Assembly: GCA_052386675.1 (NCBI GenBank)
Contig: JBQTJX010000068.1
Span: 1-64,000, forward strand
DNA length: 64,000 nt
Direction of reading: 5' to 3'
Origin: RBG-16-66-20 sp052386675
Lineage (GTDB): Bacteria > Pseudomonadota > Gammaproteobacteria > Burkholderiales > SG8-39
Below are positions 34,469-42,356 of the stretch, in pieces (the stretch's first letter is position 1; each line of letters starts with the position of its first letter). The translations under genes were made by a program, and so were the position numbers. The notes under the pieces were generated by a model. The model was not told where the DNA came from. It saw nothing but the letters and a program-made list of their open reading frames with translations, and did no database searches.

Positions 34469-35422
34469 ATGAAAAAACTACTCGCGCTCGTATTCCTCCT
34501 TCCGCTTGCTGCGGCCGCACAAACCTGGCCCTCCAAGCCCATCCGCCTGGTCATCCCCTTCGGCCCCGGCGGCGCCACCGACGTCATCGCGCGGCTGGTC
34601 GGGCAGAAGGTGTCCGAGCAACTGGGCCAGCCCATCGTGTTCGACAACCGGCCCGGCGCCAACGGCAACATCGGCACCGAGGCGGCGGTGAAATCGCCCG
34701 CCGACGGCTACACCCTGGTGATGAGCTACGACGGCACCATGGCCATCAACCCGAGCGTCTACCGCAAGATGCCCTTCGATCCGGTGAAGGACCTGGCGCC
34801 CGTGGCGAGCGTGGCGCAACTGCCGCTGTTGATGGTGGTGCACCCGTCGGTGCCGGCGAAGAACGTGGCCGAGTTCGTGGCGTTCGCGAAATCCAGGCCC
34901 GGGGCGGTCAACTATTCCAGCGCCGGCTATGGCAGCGCCGGCCACCTGGCGGCGGAGCTGTTCCGCGGCCGCGCCGGGATCGACATGGTGCACGTCAACT
35001 ACAAGGGCGGCGGCCAGGCGGTGCTGGACCTGGTGGGCGGGCAGATCCAGATGGTCATGACCGGCCTCACCACCGTCGAGGGGCACCTGAAGGGCGGCAA
35101 GCTGCGCGCGCTCGCCTTCACTTCGCCCAGGCGCATGTCCGGGGCGCCCGAGGTGCCCACCTTCGACGAATCCGGCTTCCCGGGGCTGGTGGTGCAGTCC
35201 TGGTACGGCATCCTCGCGCCGGCCGGCACGCCGGCGGACATCGTCGGGCGGCTGAACGGCGAGATCAACAAGGCCATCCAGGCGCCGGAGGTCCGCGCGC
35301 GCCTTGCTTCGCTGGGCACCGATCCCACCGGCGGGAGCGCGGCGGAATTTGGCGCCACCATCCGCGCCGACATCGCGCGCTGGGCCAAGGTGGTCGAGAC
35401 CGCGGGGATCAAGATCGACTGA
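34469..35422 (+). CDS. Tripartite tricarboxylate transporter substrate-binding protein (Bug family)
   Basis: A 317-residue periplasmic receptor with signal peptide (MKKLLALVFLLPLAAAAQ). Typical Bug blocks follow: WPSKPIRLVIPFGPGGATD, VFDNRPGANGNIGTE, VNYSSAGYGSAGHLA and WYGILAPAGTP. It starts a group with a glutathione transferase, an MBL hydrolase and NIPSNAP. The GTG of the next gene starts 2 nt past its stop. The ATG at 34469 is chosen because the signal peptide starts there. Confidence 0.93.
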   Translation: MKKLLALVFLLPLAAAAQTWPSKPIRLVIPFGPGGATDVIARLVGQKVSEQLGQPIVFDNRPGANGNIGTEAAVKSPADGYTLVMSYDGTMAINPSVYRKMPFDPVKDLAPVASVAQLPLLMVVHPSVPAKNVAEFVAFAKSRPGAVNYSSAGYGSAGHLAAELFRGRAGIDMVHVNYKGGGQAVLDLVGGQIQMVMTGLTTVEGHLKGGKLRALAFTSPRRMSGAPEVPTFDESGFPGLVVQSWYGILAPAGTPADIVGRLNGEINKAIQAPEVRARLASLGTDPTGGSAAEFGATIRADIARWAKVVETAGIKID

Positions 35423-35423
35423 C

Positions 35424-36065
35424 GTGATCCAGCTTCACTACTTTCCCGGCAATGCGAGCTTCATTCCGCATCTGCTGCTGGAGGAACTCGGGGTTCCGTT
35501 CGAGCTTTGCTACGTAGACCGGGCGAAGTCAGCGCACAAGGCGCCTGAATACCTGAGGCTCAATCCGAACGGCCAGATCCCTGTCTTTGTGGACGGGGAT
35601 CTCGTGCTGTACGAAACCGCGGCCATTTGCCTGCACCTGGTCGACACCCATCCCCGTGCCGGCCTGGCGCCGGCCCATGGCACCGTCGAGCGCGCGCATT
35701 TCAACAAATGGCTGATGTGGTTCACCAATTCGGTTCAGGCGACCTTGATGCTCTATTTCTATCCGGAGCGGTGGATGGACGAGGGCAACAAGGACGGCGC
35801 GGCGCAACTGAAGGCGCATGCGGAGGCGAAGGTGGGCGGGATGCTGGAGCAGATCGACCGGCAGCTCGCGCAAGGCCCGTGGTTCCTCGGCGAGAGCTAC
35901 GGCTCGCTCGATGCCTGGGCGTTCCTGATGGGGCGCTGGACGCGGTTCTTCGCTCGGCCTGCGCGCAGCCTTCCGCACTACGGGCCTTACCTGGAGCGGA
36001 TGCTGGAGCGGGCGGCGGTGACGAAGGTGATTGCCACCGAGAAGCTCGCCGCGCCTTTCGTCTAA
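35424..36065 (+). CDS. Glutathione S-transferase family protein
   Basis: A 213-residue two-domain GST. The thioredoxin-like domain starts IQLHYFPGNASFIPHLLLEE, has the cis-Pro in NPNGQIPVFVDG, and the ETAAICLHL gamma-Glu site. The all-helical domain follows and ends with LDAWAFLMGRW. It conjugates or thiolyses electrophiles. The start is a GTG, 2 nt after the Bug stop, which fits family alignment; no in-frame ATG is closer. Confidence 0.9.
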   Translation: MIQLHYFPGNASFIPHLLLEELGVPFELCYVDRAKSAHKAPEYLRLNPNGQIPVFVDGDLVLYETAAICLHLVDTHPRAGLAPAHGTVERAHFNKWLMWFTNSVQATLMLYFYPERWMDEGNKDGAAQLKAHAEAKVGGMLEQIDRQLAQGPWFLGESYGSLDAWAFLMGRWTRFFARPARSLPHYGPYLERMLERAAVTKVIATEKLAAPFV

Positions 36066-36067
36066 GC

Positions 36068-36943
36068 ATGGCGACGACTTATCCGATCCAGCGCTGGCAA
36101 GTCGGCGCCGTGCGCATCACCCGCGTGGTCGAGATCGAAGGCGATTCCCCCGGCAGCTTCTTCTTCAAGGACGCCACCCCGGACAAACTGCTGCAGCACG
36201 CCTGGCTCAAGCCCCATTTCCTCACCGACACCGGGCGCCTCGTCGCCTCCATCCACGCCTTCGTCATCGAGTCCGCGGGCAAGGTCATCGTGGTGGACAC
36301 CTGCGTCGGCAACGACAAGCCGCGCGAGGTGAAGGGCTGGAACCTGCGCAAGGGCCGCTTCCTGGAGGACATGGCCGAGGCCGGTTTCCCGCGCGAGCGC
36401 GTGGACCTCGTCGTCTGCACCCACCTGCACGTGGATCACGTCGGCTGGAACACCATGCTCTCGGACGGCCGCTGGGTGCCGACCTTCCCCAATGCGCGCT
36501 ACCTCATCGGGCGCGCGGAGTGGGCGTTCTGGAAGGACGAGGCGGCGGGGCCGGATCGTTCGATTCGTGACGACTCCGTGCGGCCGGTGCTCGATGCCGG
36601 GCTCGCGGACCTGGTGGCGTCAGACCATCGGCTGACGCCGGAGGTTTTCCTGGAACCCACGCCCGGGCATACGCCGGGGCATGTCAGCGTTCGCGTTTCC
36701 TCTTCCGGACCCGAGGCGGTGATCACCGGCGACCTGATGCACCACCCGGTGCAGTGCGCCGAGCCGGGGTGGGCGAGCAACTTCGACAACGATCCGGAAG
36801 CGGCGCGGGCGACGCGGCGGGCGTTCCTCTCGCGCAACGCGGACCGGAAGATCCTGGTGCTCGGCACCCATTTCGCGACGCCGACCGGCGGCACCCTGCG
36901 GGCCGAGGGCGGCGCCTGGCGCTTCGTGGCCGGAGAAATGTAA
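36068..36943 (+). CDS. MBL-fold metallo-hydrolase
   Basis: A 291-residue metallo-beta-lactamase-fold enzyme. The metal motif THLHVDHVGW and the later PTPGHTPGHVSV and ITGDLMHHPVQ supply the His/Asp ligands of a binuclear zinc site, and GTHFATPTGG supplies the last His. It resembles lactonase-like members, but no substrate can be fixed. It starts 2 nt after the GST stop. Its stop codon lies inside a 20-nt palindrome. Confidence 0.9.
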   Translation: MATTYPIQRWQVGAVRITRVVEIEGDSPGSFFFKDATPDKLLQHAWLKPHFLTDTGRLVASIHAFVIESAGKVIVVDTCVGNDKPREVKGWNLRKGRFLEDMAEAGFPRERVDLVVCTHLHVDHVGWNTMLSDGRWVPTFPNARYLIGRAEWAFWKDEAAGPDRSIRDDSVRPVLDAGLADLVASDHRLTPEVFLEPTPGHTPGHVSVRVSSSGPEAVITGDLMHHPVQCAEPGWASNFDNDPEAARATRRAFLSRNADRKILVLGTHFATPTGGTLRAEGGAWRFVAGEM

Positions 36944-36957
36944 CCGATCGGTTACAT
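36938..36957. promoter_or_regulatory. Perfect 20-nt palindrome, candidate TetR-type operator (copy 1)
   Basis: ATGTAACCGATCGGTTACAT is a perfect palindrome. It contains the MBL stop codon and sits 34 nt before the NIPSNAP start. The TAACCGATCGGTTA form looks like operators bound by TetR-family repressors. Two further copies (40111, 53057) share the ACCGATCGGT centre. No TetR gene is in the window. Confidence 0.6.
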
Positions 36958-36991
36958 CCGGCGCTGCACAGCACCCATCGGAGGCAAAACG

Positions 36992-37618
36992 ATGATCTAC
37001 GAAATGCGGACCTACGACCTCAAGCCCAGGTCGATGCCGGAGTACGTTCGGCGCTTCGGCGAGGCTTACGAGAAGCGCACGCGCCTGTCCAGGCTGGCGG
37101 CGTTCTGGCAAACCGAGATCGGGCCGCTCAACCAGGTCATCCACGTCTGGCCGTACAAGGACCTGGAGGAACGCGCCCGCATCCGCGCCGAGGCCGTCGC
37201 GGCGGGCGGCTGGCCGCCTTCGGGCGGCGAGTTCATCGTGCGCATGCAGAGCGAGATCTTTATCCCGTGGCCGGACTCGCCCCTGTTGCCGGAAGGCGAG
37301 GTCGGGCCGTACTTCGAGCTGCGCACCTACACCCTGCGCCCTGGCGACCAGGCCAAGATCCGCAAGACCTGGGCGAAGTCGCTGCCGGTGCGGCATGCGA
37401 TTTCGCCCTGCATCGCGACGTGGTTCTCCGAGCTGGGCGGATTGAACAAGTTCGTGCACATCTGGCCGTACAAGGCGCTGGATGACCGGACGCGCGCGCG
37501 GAAGGCGGCGCTGGAGACCGGGGTGTGGCCGCCGAAGCCGGATCCGGAGGAGCCTTACAACACGGATTACCAGGAGACGAAGATCTTGCTGGGGGCGGGG
37601 TTCTCGCCCTTGCGGTGA
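36992..37618 (+). CDS. NIPSNAP family protein with two tandem domains
   Basis: A 208-residue protein made of two ferredoxin-like NIPSNAP repeats. The first runs from IYEMRTYDLKPRSM to NQVIHVWPYKDLEERA, the second from FELRTYTLRPGDQAKI to KFVHIWPYKALDDRT. The HxWPYK motif is duplicated. The biochemical role is unsettled. GGAGG lies 7 nt before the ATG. The upstream palindrome suggests separate control from the MBL gene. Confidence 0.92.
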   Translation: MIYEMRTYDLKPRSMPEYVRRFGEAYEKRTRLSRLAAFWQTEIGPLNQVIHVWPYKDLEERARIRAEAVAAGGWPPSGGEFIVRMQSEIFIPWPDSPLLPEGEVGPYFELRTYTLRPGDQAKIRKTWAKSLPVRHAISPCIATWFSELGGLNKFVHIWPYKALDDRTRARKAALETGVWPPKPDPEEPYNTDYQETKILLGAGFSPLR

Positions 37619-37628
37619 GGGGGGGCGC

Positions 37629-37946
37629 TCAGGCGCCTGCGCCAAGAGCCCGCTGCAACTCCCTCCTTGTTGCTCCCGCCGCAAACAGCGCGCGCACGAT
37701 GAGGTCGAGCGACACGGATTGGTCTCCGGTCTCGATCTTGGCGATCCTGGATTGGCTGGAACGCATCCGCTGCGCGAGGTCGGTCTGGGAGAGGCCGTGC
37801 TTGCGCCTCGCTTCCCTTACCGCAGTGACCAGCGCCAGCTTGAGTTCGACGAGTGCAGCCTCCTGCTCGCTCAATCCCAGGAAATCGCGCGTCGATCCCG
37901 CCTTCCAACCCGCGGTCTTCAGTCGCTTCAGCTTCTCTGCAGTCAT
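37629..37946 (-). CDS. HTH antitoxin of a HigBA-like toxin-antitoxin pair
   Basis: A 105-residue protein. The C-terminal half is an XRE-type helix-turn-helix (RRKHGLSQTDLAQRMRSSQS, then RIAKIETGDQSVSLDLIVRA). The N-terminal half is helical and likely wraps the toxin. Toxin precedes antitoxin, the usual order for HigBA, and the two overlap by ATGA. The protein should repress the operon through the operator at 38309-38328 and neutralise the toxin. Confidence 0.88.
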   Translation of the reverse strand: MTAEKLKRLKTAGWKAGSTRDFLGLSEQEAALVELKLALVTAVREARRKHGLSQTDLAQRMRSSQSRIAKIETGDQSVSLDLIVRALFAAGATRRELQRALGAGA

Positions 37947-38335
37947 CGCTTTGTCTCCTTGCCTTGTGCCGCCGCCAGATAGCGCCGCAGCCGGTCTTTG
38001 CACGTCTTCTTCACCGCCTCCGGCGTGGTTCTGCCGGACTTCTGGAAAACTTCGAGAATCACCACCGCATCTGACTCCAGGAAGTACACGATGCGCCAAG
38101 TCCGCGTTTCGTCGTTCACCCGCAGCTCGTGGCACGCCTTGCCGATGCTCGGCATCGGTCGCGAGTGGGGCAGGGCAATCGATTCGCCGCGTTGCAACCG
38201 CCTCAGGAGCACGCCGGCTTCGATGCGTGCGGTTGACGAGAACGGCGGGGTTTTGACCTCGCCGTGCAACCACAACAGCGGCTTGTCTGCCTTTCGCACG
38301 GGCGCAGTATATGTCATATCCGACATATGCGCCAT
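37943..38335 (-). CDS. RelE/HigB-like toxin, phage Gp49-type
   Basis: A protein of up to 130 residues related to HigB/Gp49 RNases that cut mRNA on the ribosome. Family blocks are visible: KPLLWLHGEVKTPPFS, ARIEAGVLLRRLQRGESIAL, PHSRPMPSIGKACHELRVND and TWRIVYFLESDAVVILEVFQ. Starts at 38335, 38326 or 38317 are all possible; 38317 best matches the family start but would place the operator overlapping the leader. Confidence 0.87.
   Translation of the reverse strand: MAHMSDMTYTAPVRKADKPLLWLHGEVKTPPFSSTARIEAGVLLRRLQRGESIALPHSRPMPSIGKACHELRVNDETRTWRIVYFLESDAVVILEVFQKSGRTTPEAVKKTCKDRLRRYLAAAQGKETKR
38309..38328. promoter_or_regulatory. Inverted repeat, candidate HigA operator
   Basis: ATATGTC-ATATCC-GACATAT has 7-nt arms and a 6-nt spacer, at the 5' end of the toxin gene on the minus strand. 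Autoregulated TA modules carry such sites. It overlaps the three candidate toxin starts. Confidence 0.55.
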
Positions 38336-38350
38336 GCCTTGGCGAGCTCA

Positions 38351-38719
38351 ATGCGTACGGAGACACTCTCCACCGTCAACGGCCATCGTACCGACCACGG
38401 CTGGTCACTCATCGACACCGGCTGGATGGCCCTCTCGCGCGACCGCGGCACCGCCAAACAGCTGCTCGATCAGGACTACGGCCTCGTCTGCGACGCGGAC
38501 GGCCGCCCGATCCCCGACCTGATCGTCGTTGACGCCCACCAGGAGCACGGCGTCATCGCCCAGCGCTGCGGCGACAAGGCGCCAGTGTTATCCGTCGGCA
38601 CTCGCCTGCGCATTCTTCCCAACCACGCCTGCGCTACTGGGGCGCAGCATGAGGGGTACAACGTGGTGGAGGGGAAGAGGGAAGTGCCGGCGCGCTGGGC
38701 GCGGTTCACCGGATGGTAG
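38351..38719 (+). pseudogene. D-threonine aldolase (DSD1-type) 3' remnant, copy 1
   Basis: An open frame of 122 codons that matches only the C-terminal beta domain of bacterial D-threonine aldolase: GWSLIDTGWMALSRDRGTAK, then QEHGVIAQR and RILPNHACATGAQHEGYNVV. A full enzyme has about 380 residues with an N-terminal PLP barrel; that part is missing and replaced by the toxin promoter region. The HxC metal pair (NHAC) survives. A second, more decayed copy lies at 39771-40083. Confidence 0.8.
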
Positions 38720-38968
38720 GAGGCGTGAATGTTGTGGCGATCCGAAAGATGGATTGCTCTCGCTGTCCGATACTCAGGCAAAGACCTTCCGCTCTCGCAA
38801 GTTCCACCGTATCTTTCTGACACGTTCTTTGGGGAGGATCATGGTCCATTCCAACGGGCGCTCTTCGCTGGCTGCTGGGCACGCATGCGGTGCGCTGCAG
38901 GAATTCATTGTACGGCGTCATTCAGATGATCGATTAGCTAGTGTTGACGAGTTTGTCTTGGGGGGCGT
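38720..38968. other. Gap between aldolase remnant and the TM/TPR gene
   Basis: A 249-nt stretch with no ORF I trust. A GC pattern changes here from high to moderate. A segment near 38840-38930 (CAACGGGCGC, then GCGCTGCAGGAATTCATTG) looks like a decayed repeat, but I cannot name it. Confidence 0.4.
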
Positions 38969-39733
38969 ATGGAATTTTGGGAAGAACTATGGACGGAGTA
39001 CCGCGAGCTTGCGAAGTCCTTGGTGGGGGTGGTCTTTGAGCTGGTCGCAATTTTTTTTGTCATCAAGTTTGGTGAGGGGCTCATTCATCTATTGAACGTG
39101 GAGCCGTCCTGTGACCCCAAAAAATGGATCGACTGCGGCCACACGGCCGCCTTACTTATTGCCTGGGTGGGCCTCACAGTGTCATTCGTCGTCACAGCTG
39201 GGGTCTTCACGTACAGGCACACTATGCGTCGAGTGCACGACATTGGAATGGCACAGTCTCTGCAAGACACGCGAACGTATACAGCAGCAATTACGTCTGC
39301 GTCTGACTCACTTGAACCGGGGGCACTGGAGGGCGATCGATCAAGGGCGATACAAAGACTTTTGGGTATACGCGACAACTATCCTACTGATCGATATGTT
39401 TCTCTCTACCTTGGTCGACTTTACAGAGCGAATCAGGACTTCGAAGGCGCGATCTCTGCGGCTTCGTTCTTTATTCAGGCGAAGGAGAAAGTAGGCAAGC
39501 TCGATATTGACTACGGTGACTTGATATACAACCGTGCATGCTACAAAGCGCTTCTAACAACAAAGTTGGACGGCGAACCGAAGTCAATGGTAACTAATGG
39601 TGCTTTGGACGATCTAGAGAAATCAATAGGAATATCTCGAGACAACGCAGATGCAGCGAAGGCCGATTCCGACTTTGCGGCCCTACGGCAGAATGCGAGA
39701 TATCGTCAGCTGACTGGGCAAGCAGCAGTATAG
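38969..39733 (+). CDS. Two-TM membrane protein with TPR-like C-terminal domain, unknown
   Basis: A 254-residue orphan. Two membrane helices lie at about 17-34 and 58-81, with Cys48 and Cys56 in the connecting loop. The soluble part (about 85-254) is helical and TPR-like (YVSLYLGRLYRANQDFEGAI and IDYGDLIYNRACYKALL). The tail (DSDFAALRQNARYRQLTG) matches the end often seen in TPR proteins. GC and codon use are lower than the core genes. The gene sits exactly between two aldolase remnants, suggesting insertion. Function unknown. Confidence 0.75.
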   Translation: MEFWEELWTEYRELAKSLVGVVFELVAIFFVIKFGEGLIHLLNVEPSCDPKKWIDCGHTAALLIAWVGLTVSFVVTAGVFTYRHTMRRVHDIGMAQSLQDTRTYTAAITSASDSLEPGALEGDRSRAIQRLLGIRDNYPTDRYVSLYLGRLYRANQDFEGAISAASFFIQAKEKVGKLDIDYGDLIYNRACYKALLTTKLDGEPKSMVTNGALDDLEKSIGISRDNADAAKADSDFAALRQNARYRQLTGQAAV

Positions 39734-39770
39734 ATATCTCGACAGATGCGTGGGATGTAATGAGGAAGAG

Positions 39771-40083
39771 CTTAGTCGACGCCGGCTGGATGGCTCTCTC
39801 CCGCGACCGCGGCACCGTCAAGCAGCCGCTCGACCAGGGCTACGGCCTTGCCTGCGACTTCGACGGCCGCCCGATCCCGGCCTGATCGTCGTCGACGCCC
39901 ACTAGGAGCACGGCGTCATCGCCCACCGATCCGGCGGCAAAGCCTCCGCGCTACCCGTCGGCACCCGCCTTCGCATTCTTCCGAACCACGCCTGTGTTAC
40001 TGGAGCGCAGCATGGGGGGTACAACGTGGTGGAGGGGACGAGGGAAGACCTGGAGCGCTGGAAGAGGTTCCGCGGCTGGTAGG
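39771..40083 (+). pseudogene. D-threonine aldolase 3' remnant, copy 2, frameshifted
   Basis: The same segment as copy 1, similar throughout by eye, but broken: a deletion near 39880 shifts frame and an in-frame TAG appears near 39903. The order of matches is colinear, from GGCTGGATGGCTCTCTC through GTACAACGTGGTGGAGGGG to a shared GGCTGGTAG end. It ends 28 nt before palindrome copy 2. Together with copy 1 it forms a ~310-nt direct duplication flanking the TM/TPR gene. Confidence 0.85.
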
Positions 40084-40110
40084 AAGCGGGACGGGGGATT
40101 TTGCTGGAAT

Positions 40111-40126
40111 GTAACCGATCGGTTAC
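40111..40126. promoter_or_regulatory. 16-nt palindrome GTAACCGATCGGTTAC, candidate TetR-type operator (copy 2)
   Basis: A perfect palindrome identical in its 16-nt core to the copy at 36938, including the preceding AAT. It lies between the aldolase remnant and the 3' end of the methyltransferase gene, so no start codon is close. It may be a relic carried with the duplicated segment, or a binding site with another role. Confidence 0.5.
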
Positions 40127-40147
40127 TTTCAGAGAAACTACTCGAAG

Positions 40148-41452
40148 TTAACCTGGAACCTCAATCCCAATTTTGGATCGCATTGCACATTCAAGTTCGT
40201 GCATTTTTCTTGCATCTCGTCGTTTCAAGGCAGACGAGTACGCGGCTGCAATGCGCCGCTCGACATTGAGTACATTTATGGGAAGTAAAACTTTCTGTAA
40301 GTCTGATTTGGCGATATAGGTGGCTCCGGTTCCCCGCTCAAGTACTGAGCCGAATTCATCGCTTGAATACACAGCTCGGAGGCCGGCCAATATCGCGTTA
40401 CGGTCTGCTTGTCGTTTCGGCCTGATGCGGAACATGCAGTCCGATATGCTGAATGCGCCGCGTCTTGCGAGCAAGCTGAACGTCTTACTTGCCCTACGGG
40501 AAACACGGGCAACGAGTATGTCCCGATTGCTAGCGAGCACATCGGCACGGCCAGAATTCTTCAACTCTGTTTCTTCGTTGGGCACCCAAAATCCGTCTTG
40601 CATGCAGTCAGAATGCAGACCCGGCAATTGATCAAACGGTGCCGAGGCTATCCCTCTCGAAATTGTTGCTAACAGTTCGAGGCGCTGCCACTTAATTTTC
40701 TGAGAGCCTTTGATGACATTGGCAAGCTGAATCGCGGCACTTGCGTAGGTAAAGTCGAACCGAATGTCGGCATCTCGCTTAGAAGGTAGCGTTAGAGCGG
40801 TTGGCGAATGGAAAGAATGATTCAGAAGCATCACAGCTTTCTTTTTGGTGGCTTTTCGCATCTTCACAACAAAAAAGCGCCCTTCGACGCCACGGAATAA
40901 TCGCTTCGGGAGTTCATGTACGTGCTCGAATGAACTGAACTGAAGCAAATAACGCCGGAACCACTCAAGTGAAATTCCCGACACAATCGAACCGGGAAGA
41001 ATTGCAATTGCCGTGCCCCCCGCCCTTAGATGCGTCAACGCTTTGAGCAGGAAAAGGGCTTCAATAGGCGCACTGCGCTTCTTGATGCTTTCAGGTACGC
41101 CATCGAGAACATCAAGCAAAAGCCAATTCTCCTTTCGAGCAGAGAACGGCGGATTCATCAACGCGCAATCGAAGTTAGTAGCCAAGTCACGATCGGTAAA
41201 CTTCAAGAAGTTGCCGTTTCGGATGACTAGAGCTTGAGTACCGACACTGACGAGCCGTTTACGCAATACATCCAACACGCTAGAGCGCTTGTCTATGCAG
41301 ACAATCGTGGCTGACGACGAGAGCCGGTTCAACAACGGCTTAAGGAGGTCTCCCTTGCCTGCGCAAGGCTCCAGTACGAGCCGAGAGTTCGATGGTACTA
41401 AGCTCGCTAAATGAACCGCGAGATCGGCGGGGGTTAAGTGGTTAACGGTCAC
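40148..41452 (-). CDS. N6-adenine DNA methyltransferase with specificity-like C-terminus
   Basis: A 434-residue class I methyltransferase. SAM motif I is LEPCAGKGDLL (27-37), acidic motif II is VCIDKRS (Asp54) and the catalytic motif IV is NPPF (100-103). The C-terminal ~150 residues (RADVLASNRDILVARVSRRA and GTGATYIAKSDLQKVLLPI) resemble HsdS target-recognition parts, so modification and specificity may be in one chain. The GTG at 41452 shares bases with the upstream stop (TAGTG); an ATG at 41482 is also open. It is the last gene of the four-gene operon. No nuclease is adjacent. Confidence 0.85.
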   Translation of the reverse strand: MTVNHLTPADLAVHLASLVPSNSRLVLEPCAGKGDLLKPLLNRLSSSATIVCIDKRSSVLDVLRKRLVSVGTQALVIRNGNFLKFTDRDLATNFDCALMNPPFSARKENWLLLDVLDGVPESIKKRSAPIEALFLLKALTHLRAGGTAIAILPGSIVSGISLEWFRRYLLQFSSFEHVHELPKRLFRGVEGRFFVVKMRKATKKKAVMLLNHSFHSPTALTLPSKRDADIRFDFTYASAAIQLANVIKGSQKIKWQRLELLATISRGIASAPFDQLPGLHSDCMQDGFWVPNEETELKNSGRADVLASNRDILVARVSRRASKTFSLLARRGAFSISDCMFRIRPKRQADRNAILAGLRAVYSSDEFGSVLERGTGATYIAKSDLQKVLLPINVLNVERRIAAAYSSALKRRDARKMHELECAMRSKIGIEVPG

Positions 41453-42354
41453 TAGGAAAAGGTGGCGCAGTAAAGATGCCACTTAGTATGGGACTCGGTA
41501 CGTCCAGCCTTCCTTCGTGGATGGTCGTAGATGATCCCGACATTCTTTCGATCCGCACAGAATAGAGCAGCACCAATTCCCGTTGGCTTCGTGCCCAATG
41601 GTGCAATAAACATTTTGTCACTGGTCCCTAGGCTCCGCTCAAACTCGCTCAGTAGCTGATACGCGGATAGGGGACTTGCCGCGCCGCAGAATTTGATCTC
41701 TGGGCGAATGTTGCTTTCCTGAATGACCCTGAGATTGCGGGAAAAGGCATTCATTTCCCATCCAGGTGAGTAAGCCGGAACGCCGAATACGAGTGCGCAT
41801 CGATTGCCGTTGATCGGCTGATGATCTTCAAGAGCTCTATCCAGTCTTCTCTGCTCGTAGCCTAGGAAGAAAACACCACGAGCGGCGCGAGCGCCCGCGA
41901 GATTGATCACGAACTCTGGGATCGGGCGAAAGCCGACAAACTCTCGGGTAAGCTCAAAATCCCGCCGCCGCAATAGTTCCTGAGATTGGGGGGCCGCATA
42001 GTCGGCTGGCTCAACATACAGAAGTGATATACGCGCAATGGCAGCGCTGCGAGCCGCGCGGCACAGAAGAAGTATCTCGGCGATTCCGAGTGTCGTGCAC
42101 TCAAGCAATATTCGCTTCGCAGCAAACGGAAGAAATAGAGCGTCAATGTCGTCAGCAGGTCCGCAGGTGCTGCCGAGCGTGACTTCGAACGTTTCCGGAT
42201 CGTAGGAAGTTTCGACGACCTGTATCCCGGCACCCCGGATAGCTTCAATTGCTGAATGACCTCTCGCGTCAATAGGTGTGCCAACGAACGCAACAGAAAG
42301 CGACGACCAGTTGACGGCACTCGCCGACATCGTGGTTCGCATCGCGATGTCCAC
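41452..42354 (-). CDS. Unrecognised alpha/beta protein of the four-gene conflict operon
   Basis: A 300-residue soluble protein I cannot assign. The N-terminal half reads like a Rossmann-type fold (SVAFVGTPIDARGHSAIEAI, then DIDALFLPFAAKRILLECTT). The second half (RGVFFLGYEQRRLDRALED and MFIAPLGTKPTGIGAALFCA) suggests another alpha/beta unit. There is no signal peptide or membrane helix. The start is probably GTG 42354, 2 nt after the ATPase stop; ATGs at 42342 and 42330 are alternatives. Tight spacing shows it belongs to the system; it could be an effector or adaptor. Confidence 0.75.
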   Translation of the reverse strand: MDIAMRTTMSASAVNWSSLSVAFVGTPIDARGHSAIEAIRGAGIQVVETSYDPETFEVTLGSTCGPADDIDALFLPFAAKRILLECTTLGIAEILLLCRAARSAAIARISLLYVEPADYAAPQSQELLRRRDFELTREFVGFRPIPEFVINLAGARAARGVFFLGYEQRRLDRALEDHQPINGNRCALVFGVPAYSPGWEMNAFSRNLRVIQESNIRPEIKFCGAASPLSAYQLLSEFERSLGTSDKMFIAPLGTKPTGIGAALFCADRKNVGIIYDHPRRKAGRTESHTKWHLYCATFS

Positions 42355-42356
42355 TG

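Noticed and set aside
38780..38935. attC-like or cassette-like repeat (GCGCTGCAGGAATTCATTG region)
   Set aside because: No clear R' and R'' core sites and no integrase; only a vague resemblance.
40148..41452. Classical restriction-modification system
   Set aside because: No restriction nuclease motif is visible in the operon or neighbours.
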